Positions 55,648 to 64,000 of a DNA stretch of 64,000 bases are shown one piece after another. A program made the translations under genes and the position numbers. The notes beneath the pieces are model-generated. The model was not told the DNA's origin. It saw nothing but the letters and a program-made list of their open reading frames with translations, and made no database searches. Source of the DNA: Bacillus sp. SLBN-46. GTDB taxonomy: Bacteria; Bacillota; Bacilli; Bacillales; Cytobacillaceae. Location: assembly GCF_031453555.1 (NCBI RefSeq), contig NZ_JAVIZM010000001.1:222501-286500 (forward strand), given 5' to 3'. Positions within the stretch are counted from its first letter, which is position 1. The number at the start of each line of letters is the position of its first letter.

Positions 55648-56865
55648 TTATGCATTGTTATTTGTAATTTTGATTTTCGCCTTTGCTTTATCCGGTTTCC
55701 AGTTGAGCTCTTTAGGGCCTTCTATACGGATATTCACATCATAATCCCCTTCAGAAAGGCTGGAGAGGTCAACATACACGGAAAAATCCTCAGGCTTTAA
55801 CCCATTTACAGCAGCACTAGGACCAGTAACCAATAAACTGATCATCTGATTTACTGGGTCGTTAATCTCCGCATTATAATTTTCGGATAATCCTCGAATT
55901 TTTAAAGGGATTCCCGAAACTGTTTTTTCTTCCATCTTTTTGACGACAACTGTTGCCTTTACCATCTGCGGTGTAACCTTCGTAATTCCATTCGAAATTA
56001 TGACAGGTAAGTCGAGCGTGGTATTCTCTGTAATTTTGCTAACGTCCACTTCTACACGTACACTTTCGGTATCCTTTAGAATATCCTCCGGACCGATAAT
56101 GGTCGCCTCTTTTACATCTAAATCAATGGATTCTATTGTCACTCCCGTTGGCGGTGTTCCCTTCTTTTGCACCGTAATCGGGACCGTCTTACTATTATCT
56201 TTAATTGGAATGGTGACTTTTACTGTACCTGGCTCCACCGTAACATCCAACTTATTTAAATCCTTATCTAAAACTTGAACCGTGGCTTCTTTCGTAACGG
56301 TTTCCTTCCATTTCTCTTTTGCCTCTAAAGTCGCTTTTACATAAGTAATTCGATCAATGGCACTCTTCGCACCTGTGATTTTCACTTTATTTGGTTCTAC
56401 AATAGGTTGTCCGGCAGAATATCCATCCTCAATTTGTCCCTTGTTAAATTCTGCTTCGACCTTAAATTCCTTGGTGATTTTTTCTTGCACAGACACTGTT
56501 ACCGTATCTGGTTTCAAGGTTGCCTTTAGTTTATCCGAAAGGTCTTTTACCTCTAGTTTCACTTTTTGTTTTCCAATTTTCGCATTCGTTAAATCCACGA
56601 ATACTTCAAAATTTCTTAAAGTATTGGCAGACTGAACATGTGTCATTGGACCTTTTAGGGTAATATCCACTGTCTCTGGGATACCAGATACCACTAGATT
56701 TTCCGTATCATAATACACTTTTACAGGAAAATCCTTAATGGTAACTGACGATTGCTTTCCTGGTACATTGACATCACCTGAGTTTGGTATGGAGGAGTAC
56801 AATAGAACAGCCAATAATAACGCAAGAATTTTTATAAACCATGGGTTATCCATCAATTTATCCAT
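55648..56865 (-). CDS. cdaR: CdaA regulatory protein CdaR (YbbR repeats)
   Basis: The 405-residue protein has one N-terminal membrane segment ([18 protein letters not shown]) and then four YbbR beta-domains outside the cell, each starting with a pattern like [15 protein letters not shown]. It controls the diadenylate cyclase CdaA. The start overlaps the cdaA stop by 8 bases. A short C-terminal tail ends [11 protein letters not shown]. Confidence 0.94.
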   Translation of the reverse strand: MDKLMDNPWFIKILALLLAVLLYSSIPNSGDVNVPGKQSSVTIKDFPVKVYYDTENLVVSGIPETVDITLKGPMTHVQSANTLRNFEVFVDLTNAKIGKQKVKLEVKDLSDKLKATLKPDTVTVSVQEKITKEFKVEAEFNKGQIEDGYSAGQPIVEPNKVKITGAKSAIDRITYVKATLEAKEKWKETVTKEATVQVLDKDLNKLDVTVEPGTVKVTIPIKDNSKTVPITVQKKGTPPTGVTIESIDLDVKEATIIGPEDILKDTESVRVEVDVSKITENTTLDLPVIISNGITKVTPQMVKATVVVKKMEEKTVSGIPLKIRGLSENYNAEINDPVNQMISLLVTGPSAAVNGLKPEDFSVYVDLSSLSEGDYDVNIRIEGPKELNWKPDKAKAKIKITNNNA

Positions 56866-57685
56866 TATTCTTCCCCCTCCAGTTCCAACGAGCGGAAGAA
56901 ACTTGTTTTGCTTTATTATGAATGATTAATTCACTCGTAAGTAATTCTTTTAATCCATCTGCTTTTAAATCACGATGTAGTTCTCCATTCCTGGTAAGAG
57001 AGATACTTCCCGTCTCTTCCGAAACAACGACGGTTATACTATCCGTAACTTCACTAATTCCTAGTGCCGCCCGATGCCTTGTGCCTAGCTCCTTTGAAAT
57101 AAATGGACTCTCAGACAAAGGAAGATAGCAGGCAGCCGCTGCAACAGTATTCTTTTGAATAATCACAGCCCCATCATGGAGGGGGGTGTTTGGAATAAAA
57201 ATATTAATGAGCAATTCCGAAGAAATTGTGGAATTTAAAGGAATACCTGTTTCTATGTAATCACCCATACCCGTTTCTTTCTCAATCGATATCAAAGCAC
57301 CAATACGGCGTTTCGCCATATAGTCTGTGGCTTTAATAATTGCTTCAACTGTTTTTTCTTGATCATCATCATCTGAGTTACTGCTTCTTGAAAAGAAGCG
57401 CCCTCTCCCTAATTGCTCAAGTGCTCTTCTGAGTTCAGGCTGAAAGATAATGATTATAGCAAGAAATCCCCAATTTATGGCCTGTTGCATCATCCAGCTT
57501 AATGTGACTAAGCCAAGGTACTCACTGACAACTCTGACTAGAAGGATAACCAATATCCCTTTTAATAACTGAACGGCTTTTGTTCCTTTTATCACATTAA
57601 TCAGTTTATAAATGACATACCATACGAGGACAATATCAACAATACTAGCTAAATACTTCCATACAGTGAAATCAGCAAACTGCAT
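56858..57685 (-). CDS. cdaA: diadenylate cyclase CdaA
   Basis: The 275-residue enzyme makes c-di-AMP from two ATP. Three membrane segments (residues 10-85) precede the DAC domain, with DGA at 171-173 (TPLHDGAVII) and RHR at 203-205 (LGTRHRAALG). The cluster cdaA-cdaR-glmM is the universal Firmicute arrangement and ties the second messenger to cell wall precursor flow. c-di-AMP would control the KimA-type importer encoded elsewhere in this window. Confidence 0.97.
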   Translation of the reverse strand: MQFADFTVWKYLASIVDIVLVWYVIYKLINVIKGTKAVQLLKGILVILLVRVVSEYLGLVTLSWMMQQAINWGFLAIIIIFQPELRRALEQLGRGRFFSRSSNSDDDDQEKTVEAIIKATDYMAKRRIGALISIEKETGMGDYIETGIPLNSTISSELLINIFIPNTPLHDGAVIIQKNTVAAAACYLPLSESPFISKELGTRHRAALGISEVTDSITVVVSEETGSISLTRNGELHRDLKADGLKELLTSELIIHNKAKQVSSARWNWRGKNNG

Positions 57686-57839
57686 TGTTTTTCCTCCGTA
57701 ATTTTATAAAGACCTTATTCATCACAACTTAATTATTATACCATAAATTCAACATACACTTATTATATGTATATCTTTATACGATAACTCCCTTCAACCA
57801 TGGACTTCACGGATATTTCAAGTAAAATCTTCTTAGTTA

Positions 57840-57878
57840 AAAAAACAAATCACTCATGCATCGAGTGATTTGTTTTTA
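57840..57878 (-). terminator. terminator of the sigW-rsiW operon
   Basis: AAACAAATCACTC/GAGTGATTTGTTT, a 13-bp stem with T-runs in both directions; ends rsiW transcription. Confidence 0.88.
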
Positions 57879-58499
57879 TTCGGTTTCAGGTTGCTCAAAA
57901 AGTTGGACAGCATCTTGTCCTGCCTTTTTCATATGATACCATATCCAGTCAAAGACCTCATTAACCTCTTCAATTTGTCCGGTTACATGTCCCGCTGAAG
58001 CTAGGTACTTCTCTCCATGGATAACAGTAACGTTCCCTTGAACTTCGCCTTCTATTTTAAGTTTACCGTTACGAACCACCACATCGCCCTTTACTACTTC
58101 TCCTTCAGGAACGATGACGGTATTATTTTTCACCACTAAGTTCTTTTGCTTGGTTACGGCAAATTCCTTGTCCTGATTCCAAGTGGAAAATAAGCTTCCT
58201 AACATTAAAACAACGAATACGGATGCTGCAGCAAGGATAGGATGATTTTTCAACCACCGTTGCATTCCTATCTTTTTCTTTTCTTTAGGAAGACGAGCTA
58301 ACACATTTGCTGTAAAATCGTCCGGAGCTTGCATATGAGAAATGCTTTGTACAAAAGCAATTGTCCTTTTCAGTTCATTAAAAATAGCATCACATTCTGA
58401 GCAGCTTTTGAGATGCTCTCGTAGTTCTTGTTCTTTTGCTGGTTCTATTTCTTCATCTAAATATTCATGCATTAGTTCAATGATATGTTCTGGACACAT
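57876..58499 (-). CDS. rsiW: anti-sigma-W factor RsiW
   Basis: The 207-residue protein has a zinc anti-sigma domain with H29, C33 and C36 (HLKSCSEC), one membrane segment (HPILAAASVFVVLMLGSLF near residue 90) and an extracytoplasmic part rich in beta repeats (VKGDVVVRNGKLKIEGEVQG). It holds SigW inactive until proteolysis by PrsW, RasP and ClpXP. It begins 18 bases after sigW. Confidence 0.95.
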   Translation of the reverse strand: MCPEHIIELMHEYLDEEIEPAKEQELREHLKSCSECDAIFNELKRTIAFVQSISHMQAPDDFTANVLARLPKEKKKIGMQRWLKNHPILAAASVFVVLMLGSLFSTWNQDKEFAVTKQKNLVVKNNTVIVPEGEVVKGDVVVRNGKLKIEGEVQGNVTVIHGEKYLASAGHVTGQIEEVNEVFDWIWYHMKKAGQDAVQLFEQPETE

Positions 58500-58517
58500 T
58501 TAACGTTTCACCTCTTA

Positions 58518-59081
58518 TCACACATATCTTAATTGTTGTCTTAACGCTTCTCGTCCTCGGTGAATTCTTGTTTTAACTGTTCCAAGCGGCAAATCAAGAA
58601 TTTCACTAATTTCATTTAATGACAGCTCTTCAATGTATTTTAGTACAATAGCAGATCGATATTTTTCAGGTAGTTTTAAGATTTCCTGTTGAACGGTCTC
58701 ATGCAGCTCCAAACTTTCGACCTCATTTTCAGGCAGCGGAGTATTAGATGGGACCTGTGCATACATAGTCAATCCTTCTGTTCCTGCCACTTCCGCATCT
58801 AAATAATAATCAGGTTTCTTTTTCCTCATGCGGTCAATACATAAATTAGTGGCTATCCGAAACAACCAGGTAGAGAACTTTAAATCTTGATTAAACGATT
58901 TAATATTTACATATGCTCGGATAAAAGCTTCCTGTGCCACGTCTTCCGCTTCATGTCGGTTCCCCAGCATTCTAAAACAAAGCTGGTAGACACTATTTTT
59001 ATATATCTCGACGATTTCACCAAAGGCATCCTGGTCGCCTTTAATGACTTGTTTTATTCTTTTTTTAATTATAGCTTCCAT
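58518..59081 (-). CDS. sigW: ECF sigma factor SigW
   Basis: The 187-residue sigma factor has region 2 (FGEIVEIYKNSVYQLCFRML, EDVAQEAFIRAYVNI) and region 4 (YRSAIVLKYIEELSLNEISE, GTVKTRIHRGREALR). It directs genes for envelope stress and antimicrobial peptide resistance. An autoregulated sigma-W promoter is visible upstream. rsiW follows in the same operon. Confidence 0.97.
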   Translation of the reverse strand: MEAIIKKRIKQVIKGDQDAFGEIVEIYKNSVYQLCFRMLGNRHEAEDVAQEAFIRAYVNIKSFNQDLKFSTWLFRIATNLCIDRMRKKKPDYYLDAEVAGTEGLTMYAQVPSNTPLPENEVESLELHETVQQEILKLPEKYRSAIVLKYIEELSLNEISEILDLPLGTVKTRIHRGREALRQQLRYV

Positions 59082-59116
59082 TAAATTACCTCAGCTCCAA
59101 TGCTGCTATACGATAA

Positions 59117-59142
59117 TACGAATCGCTAGCAAAAAAGTTTCG
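59117..59142 (-). promoter_or_regulatory. sigma-W autoregulatory promoter of sigW
   Basis: CGAAAC (59137-59142) and CGTA (59117-59120) with exactly 16 bases between, matching the sigma-W consensus GAAAC-N16-CGTA. The -35 box lies inside a perfect 18-bp palindrome, TTTCGTTTTAAAACGAAA (59138-59155). Confidence 0.88.
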
Positions 59143-59272
59143 TTTTAAAACGAAATAACTTTCAATACCTATAATATTAACAAAAATTTACTATTACTGT
59201 TAAGGAAATAGTTTAAAGTTTTTTTCCTGGGGTAAAAAGATAATAACAATTTAAAAGAAATGAAAAGAGGTC

Positions 59273-59440
59273 ATGTGCAAAGTGGGTCTTCAACGTCCTA
59301 AGTTAATGAAGGAGATAGAAATATGCCGAGATGAAATGGTACGACTTGCATCTGAGACTTCTTTGTTACATCCCCATGTCATTGCAGTAAGTAAAAAGCT
59401 TGATGTGTTGCTTTATCAGTATCATACTTTGGATACCTAA
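59273..59440 (+). CDS. Spo0E-family aspartyl-phosphate phosphatase, 55 aa
   Basis: The product reads MCKVGLQRPKLMKEIEICRD then EMVRLASETSLLHPHVIAVS and KKLDVLLYQYHTL; the S-x-x-L-D-x-L-x-x-Y end is the Spo0E signature. These small two-helix proteins dephosphorylate Spo0A~P or other response regulators and slow entry into sporulation. The start is uncertain: ATG 59273 is only 2 bases after GAGG, and GTG 59282 is an alternative with longer spacing. It is divergent from sigW and convergent with rocF. Confidence 0.82.
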   Translation: MCKVGLQRPKLMKEIEICRDEMVRLASETSLLHPHVIAVSKKLDVLLYQYHTLDT

Positions 59441-59442
59441 AT

Positions 59443-59472
59443 AAAAAAGCAGCTGTGATCAGCTGCTTTCTT
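59443..59472. terminator. bidirectional terminator between the Spo0E-like gene and rocF
   Basis: AAGCAGCT/AGCTGCTT stem with A- and T-rich flanks. Confidence 0.8.
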
Positions 59473-59474
59473 AT

Positions 59475-60374
59475 TTATAAAAGTTTTTCACCAAATAATG
59501 AACCCATTAACTCAACTGCGCATACCGCAGTTTTATTTTTTTCATCTAGAATTGGGTTCACTTCTACAAATTCTACAGAAGTAATAATTTTAGCCTCTTC
59601 TAGCATTTCCATAGCAAGATGACTTTCTCGGTAGCTAATTCCACCCATAACTGGTGTACCTACCCCTGGCGCATCGCTAGGATCTAGGCCATCTAAATCT
59701 AGTGATAAGTGAACGCCATCTGTTTTTTCCTTAAGATAGGCAATCGTATCTTCCATTACTTTCGTCATACCTAAGCGGTCAATTTCATGCATAGTATAGA
59801 CTTTTATACCTTTTTCCTTTATTAATTCTTTTTCGCCGTCATCAAGTGCCCTTGCTCCAATGATGACAACATTCTCAGGCTTTACTTTTGGAGAGTAGTT
59901 TAGGATTTGGGTTAATAAAGAGTGACCCCATCCAAGGCTGACTGCTAAAGGCATCCCATGGATGTTTCCTGTAGGGCTTGTCTCCGCTGTATTCAAATCA
60001 CCATGCGCATCATACCAGATGACACCAAGGTTTTTGTAATGTTTGGAAACGCCAGCTAATGTACCAATTGCAATGCTATGGTCTCCACCCAATACAAGTG
60101 GAAATGCCCCTGATTGAATGACTTCGTCTACTTTTTCAGCTAGCAGCGTACTTTTTTCTGCCACTAGGTCTAGATTTCGTAAGTTTGATTCTTTATCTAC
60201 GACAACCTCAGGTCTTCCAACTGGGATATCACCTAAATCGTGAATTTCGTCAAACAGCGGTTTTAACCGTTCGTAGATTCCTGCATAGCGGATGGCACTA
60301 GGTCCCATATCCACTCCACGCCGCATTTGGCCTAAGTCCATAGGCATTCCAATAATAGATAGTTTCTTAGTCAA
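59475..60374 (-). CDS. rocF: arginase
   Basis: The 299-residue binuclear manganese enzyme hydrolyses arginine to ornithine and urea. Metal ligands: H99 in GGDHSIAIGT; D122, H124 and D126 in WYDAHGDLN; and the two Asp of SLDLDGLDP. Start is TTG with GGGAGG 7 bases upstream. In B. subtilis rocF lies in rocDEF; here it stands alone next to the sigW cluster and downstream of the third 52-bp repeat array. Confidence 0.96.
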   Translation of the reverse strand: MTKKLSIIGMPMDLGQMRRGVDMGPSAIRYAGIYERLKPLFDEIHDLGDIPVGRPEVVVDKESNLRNLDLVAEKSTLLAEKVDEVIQSGAFPLVLGGDHSIAIGTLAGVSKHYKNLGVIWYDAHGDLNTAETSPTGNIHGMPLAVSLGWGHSLLTQILNYSPKVKPENVVIIGARALDDGEKELIKEKGIKVYTMHEIDRLGMTKVMEDTIAYLKEKTDGVHLSLDLDGLDPSDAPGVGTPVMGGISYRESHLAMEMLEEAKIITSVEFVEVNPILDEKNKTAVCAVELMGSLFGEKLL

Positions 60375-60532
60375 TGCAATTCCTCCCTAACCCTTTATCA
60401 ATACTATTTTAACCGCTTTCATCCATATGACTCAACTCGACAAAATTTTGTATATATATGCGGTGGGGAGGTGTGGGTTTGGGAATAGGGTACTCTATTC
60501 GACTGTGCTGGTTCTGATATCGATGAGATGAA

Positions 60533-61100
60533 GCTCTTACGTGAGGCTGTGGACGGTTTTTTACTTAAAAATCATGATTACTGGCTCATAGGACCTCTCT
60601 ATGCGACCTTTTTTTCTTAAAAGTCATGATCAAGGGCTCATAGCATCCCTCTACGCGACCTTTTTTACTTAAAAGTCATGTTCAAGGGCTCATAGCACCT
60701 CTCTACGCGACCTATTTTTCTTAATATTCTTGATTACGAGCTCATAGAACCTCTCTATGCGACCTTTTTCTCTTATTAATCCTGATTACGGGCTCATAGG
60801 ACCTCCCTATGCGACATTTTTTCCTTAATAATCATGATTATTGGTTCATAGGACCTCTCTATGCGACCTTTTTTTCTTATAATCCTGATTACGGGCTCAT
60901 AGAACCTCTCTATGCGACCTTTTTCTCTTATTAATCCTGATTACGGGCTCATAGGACCTCCCTATGCGACCCTTTTTCCTTAATAATCTTGATTACGGGC
61001 TCATAGAACCTCTCTATGCGACCTTTTTCTCTTATAATCCTGATTACGGGCCAATAGGACCTCCTAAGCGACCTTTCTATTATTATAAGCTAGAATTCAA
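60533..61100. repeat. 52-bp tandem array 3 (ten clear units)
   Basis: The core GCTCATAGAACCTCTCTATG starts at 60584, 60636, 60688, 60740, 60792, 60844, 60895, 60947, 60999 and 61050, with steps of 52 except two of 51. A degenerate unit precedes it (60533), and the next expected start (61101) falls at the edge of the tRNA operon terminator. CATAGA and TCTATG form a perfect 6-bp hairpin in many units. It shares its core with array 2. It lies between the tRNA operon end and the rocF start; no ORF. Confidence 0.95.
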
Positions 61101-61106
61101 GCTCAT

Positions 61107-61140
61107 AAAAAAAGCCTTAAATCATCGTCTGATTTAAGGC
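61107..61140 (-). terminator. terminator of the rRNA-tRNA operon
   Basis: GCCTTAAATCA/TGATTTAAGGC, 11-bp perfect stem, followed by seven T on the minus strand. Confidence 0.93.
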
Positions 61141-61156
61141 AAATTATGTAGTGTGA

Positions 61157-61232
61157 TGGTGGAGCCTAGCGGGATCGAACCGCTGACCTCCTGCGTGCAA
61201 AGCAGGCGCTCTCCCAGCTGAGCTAAGGCCCC
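61157..61232 (-). tRNA. tRNA-Ala (TGC)
   Basis: Acceptor GGGGCCT/AGGCTCC (one wobble), anticodon loop TTTGCAC gives TGC, encoded CCA. Confidence 0.94.
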
Positions 61233-61237
61233 AACTA

Positions 61238-61312
61238 TGGAGCGGGAGACGGGATTCGAACCCGCGACCCCCACCTTGGCAAGGTGGTGTTCTACCACTG
61301 AACTACTTCCGC
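61238..61312 (-). tRNA. tRNA-Gly (GCC)
   Basis: Acceptor GCGGAAG pairs with CTCCCGC; anticodon GCC in TTGCCAA; encoded CCA. Confidence 0.94.
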
Positions 61313-61319
61313 ATATTCG

Positions 61320-61359
61320 AAGATAAAACCCGAGGATATATATCCCAGGGTTTTATCTT
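61320..61359. repeat. long palindrome inside the tRNA operon
   Basis: AAGATAAAACCC (61320-61331) and GGGTTTTATCTT (61348-61359) form a 12-bp perfect stem, with GGATATATATCC between them as a second palindrome. It lies between tRNA-Lys and tRNA-Gly without a clear T-run. Confidence 0.8.
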
Positions 61360-61366
61360 AAATTGA

Positions 61367-61439
61367 TGAGCCATGAAGGACTCGAACCTTCGACCCTCTG
61401 ATTAAAAGTCAGATGCTCTACCAACTGAGCTAATGGCTC
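61367..61439 (-). tRNA. tRNA-Lys (TTT), CCA not encoded
   Basis: Same body as the tRNA-Lys at 14494-14569, but the discriminator A is followed by TCA. Confidence 0.94.
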
Positions 61440-61440
61440 T

Positions 61441-61515
61441 TGGCTGGGCTAGCTGGATTTGAACCAACGCATGTCGCAGTCAAAGTGCGATGCCTTACCG
61501 CTTGGCTATAGCCCA
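61441..61515 (-). tRNA. tRNA-Gln (TTG)
   Basis: Identical to the tRNA-Gln at 14629-14703; one base before tRNA-Lys. Confidence 0.95.
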
Positions 61516-61562
61516 ATATTGAATGTTAATTCTAGTTTGTCCAATTTTTTTAAAAATATAAA

Positions 61563-61647
61563 TGGTGGAGGGGGACGGATTCGAACCGCCGAACCCGGAG
61601 GGAGCGGATTTACAGTCCGCCGCGTTTAGCCACTTCGCTACCCCTCC
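61563..61647 (-). tRNA. tRNA-Tyr (GTA)
   Basis: Acceptor GGAGGGG, long variable arm, anticodon loop CTGTAAA, encoded CCA. Confidence 0.95.
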
Positions 61648-61666
61648 ATATTTATTTTTAAAAAGA

Positions 61667-61742
<76 letters not shown>

Positions 61743-61868
61743 GTAAGTTTAGTAAAAATATTAGATTGTACACGCTGTCCTTATTTTCGTCATCCTGACC
61801 TCAGAAAGCCTATTCAAGCTGCAGCTCGGTCAGTATGCTGAAGATTATTCAGGAAGCTTATTCGGTCG

Positions 61869-61894
61869 TGCTCTACCAATTGAGCTACCCCGGC
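61869..61894 (-). pseudogene. 5' fragment of tRNA-Thr (TGT)
   Basis: 26 bases (GCCGGGGTAGCTCAATTGGT and the next six) are identical to the acceptor strand and D-arm of the neighbouring tRNA-Thr, after which similarity stops. It lies about 130 bases upstream of the full gene. Confidence 0.85.
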
Positions 61895-61913
61895 AAGTAG
61901 TTTAAAATTATAA

Positions 61914-61989
61914 TGGTGGAGGATGACGGGATCGAACCGCCGACCCTCTGCTTGTAAGGCAGATGCTCTCCCAGCTGAGCTAATCCTCC
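61914..61989 (-). tRNA. tRNA-Val (TAC)
   Basis: Acceptor GGAGGAT, anticodon loop CTTACAA, encoded CCA. Confidence 0.95.
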
Positions 61990-61993
61990 AAAA

Positions 61994-62068
61994 TGGTGAC
62001 CCCTACGGGATTCGAACCCGTGTTACCGCCGTGAAAGGGCGGTGTCTTAACCGCTTGACCAAGGGGCC
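61994..62068 (-). tRNA. tRNA-Glu (TTC)
   Basis: Acceptor GGCCCCT/AGGGGTC, anticodon loop CTTTCAC, encoded CCA; differs from the cluster 1 copy in the acceptor and in having CCA. Confidence 0.95.
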
Positions 62069-62088
62069 GATATTCATAAAAATAGGTA

Positions 62089-62161
62089 AGCTTCCAAGCG
62101 GGCTCGAACCGCTGACCTCTTCCTTACCATGGAAGTGCTCTACCTACTGAGCTATGGAAGC
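62089..62161 (-). tRNA. tRNA-Thr (GGT), CCA not encoded
   Basis: Acceptor GCTTCCA/TGGAAGC, anticodon loop ATGGTAA gives GGT, discriminator T. Confidence 0.92.
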
Positions 62162-62190
62162 ATAGCTGAATTTTCTTGATGACATAAAAA

Positions 62191-62265
62191 TGGCTCCGCA
62201 GGTAGGACTCGAACCTACGACCGATCGGTTAACAGCCGATAGCTCTACCACTGAGCTACTGCGGA
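62191..62265 (-). tRNA. tRNA-Asn (GTT)
   Basis: Identical to the tRNA-Asn at 14953-15027; first tRNA after 5S rRNA. Confidence 0.95.
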
Positions 62266-62279
62266 ACAATAAGATAACA

Positions 62280-62397
<118 letters not shown>

Positions 62398-62525
62398 TAT
62401 TATTTGACACTATTTATTATAATGTCTTTTTTGATTTTTTCAAGAGGAAAATTAATTTTTTCATTCCCTCAAAACTAGATAATGCAGAAGAAGTGTTTGT
62501 AAACTACGAGTTCGCTTTAAAACTT

Positions 62526-64000
<1,475 letters not shown>

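Noticed and set aside
61743..61868. A gene in the insertion between tRNA-Thr and its fragment
   Set aside because: No ORF with a ribosome site and no recognisable RNA; only the tRNA fragment at its edge could be supported.

Overview
The window is a piece of a low-GC, spore-forming Bacillaceae chromosome (Bacillus/Neobacillus-like). Evidence: a 37-residue CmpA spore-cortex protein, an alpha/beta-type SASP, a Spo0E-type phosphatase, a sigW-rsiW-cdaA-cdaR-glmM-glmS block with a glmS ribozyme, and an acpS-ydcC-alr-ndoAI-ndoA-tex-cmpA-ydcK block followed by a tRNA operon in the order of B. subtilis trnS. Most genes lie on the minus strand, so the window runs backwards relative to the usual B. subtilis map.

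Region 1 (1-14.2 kb) is accessory DNA. It ends at a tyrosine integrase just past the 3' end of the last tRNA-Leu of the trnS-like operon, the neighbourhood used by ICEBs1 in B. subtilis. It holds an MmeI-type single-chain restriction-modification enzyme, a GIY-YIG nuclease at the window edge, a compact and broken set of phage genes (prohead protease running in frame into a frameshifted HK97 capsid, tail tube, P27-type small terminase), winged-helix/replication-like proteins and an MqsR-like toxin with a zinc-finger/HTH/Panacea antitoxin. No portal, large terminase or tape measure is visible. It is either a decayed prophage or a phage satellite.

Region 2 (14.2-29.3 kb) is conserved chromosome: seven tRNA genes, ydcK, cmpA, tex, ndoA-ndoAI, alr, ydcC, acpS, rhomboid, uvsE, cshA, a carboxylesterase, murF and ddl. 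The sigB stress operon that lies between ndoA and tex in B. subtilis is absent here. Alr, Ddl and MurF form the D-Ala-D-Ala branch of peptidoglycan synthesis.

Region 3 (29.4-51.8 kb) holds transport and housekeeping genes: nickel/urease-type permease, MgtE, RodA/FtsW-like, DedA, KimA-like potassium importer, Ogt, DinB-like, T-box-controlled ArgS, SASP, TetR, HD-GYP, a three-gene ABC exporter, NERD protein, AIM24 protein, LCM-type methyltransferase, two unknown membrane or exported proteins and a secreted lipase.

Region 4 (51.9-64 kb) carries glmS with its ribozyme leader, glmM, cdaR, cdaA, rsiW, sigW, a Spo0E-like gene, rocF, then a ten-tRNA cluster, 5S rRNA and the 3' half of a 23S rRNA. 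GlmS and GlmM feed UDP-GlcNAc synthesis; CdaA makes c-di-AMP, which in B. subtilis restrains KimA, so two distant parts of the window may be linked by that messenger.

The most unusual signal is a set of three intergenic tandem arrays (22930-23241, 46964-47590, 60533-61100). All have a unit length of 52 bp (27 clear units; only two steps are 51), although the first is unrelated in sequence to the other two. Every unit carries an inverted repeat. The period equals five turns of B-DNA at 10.4 bp per turn.
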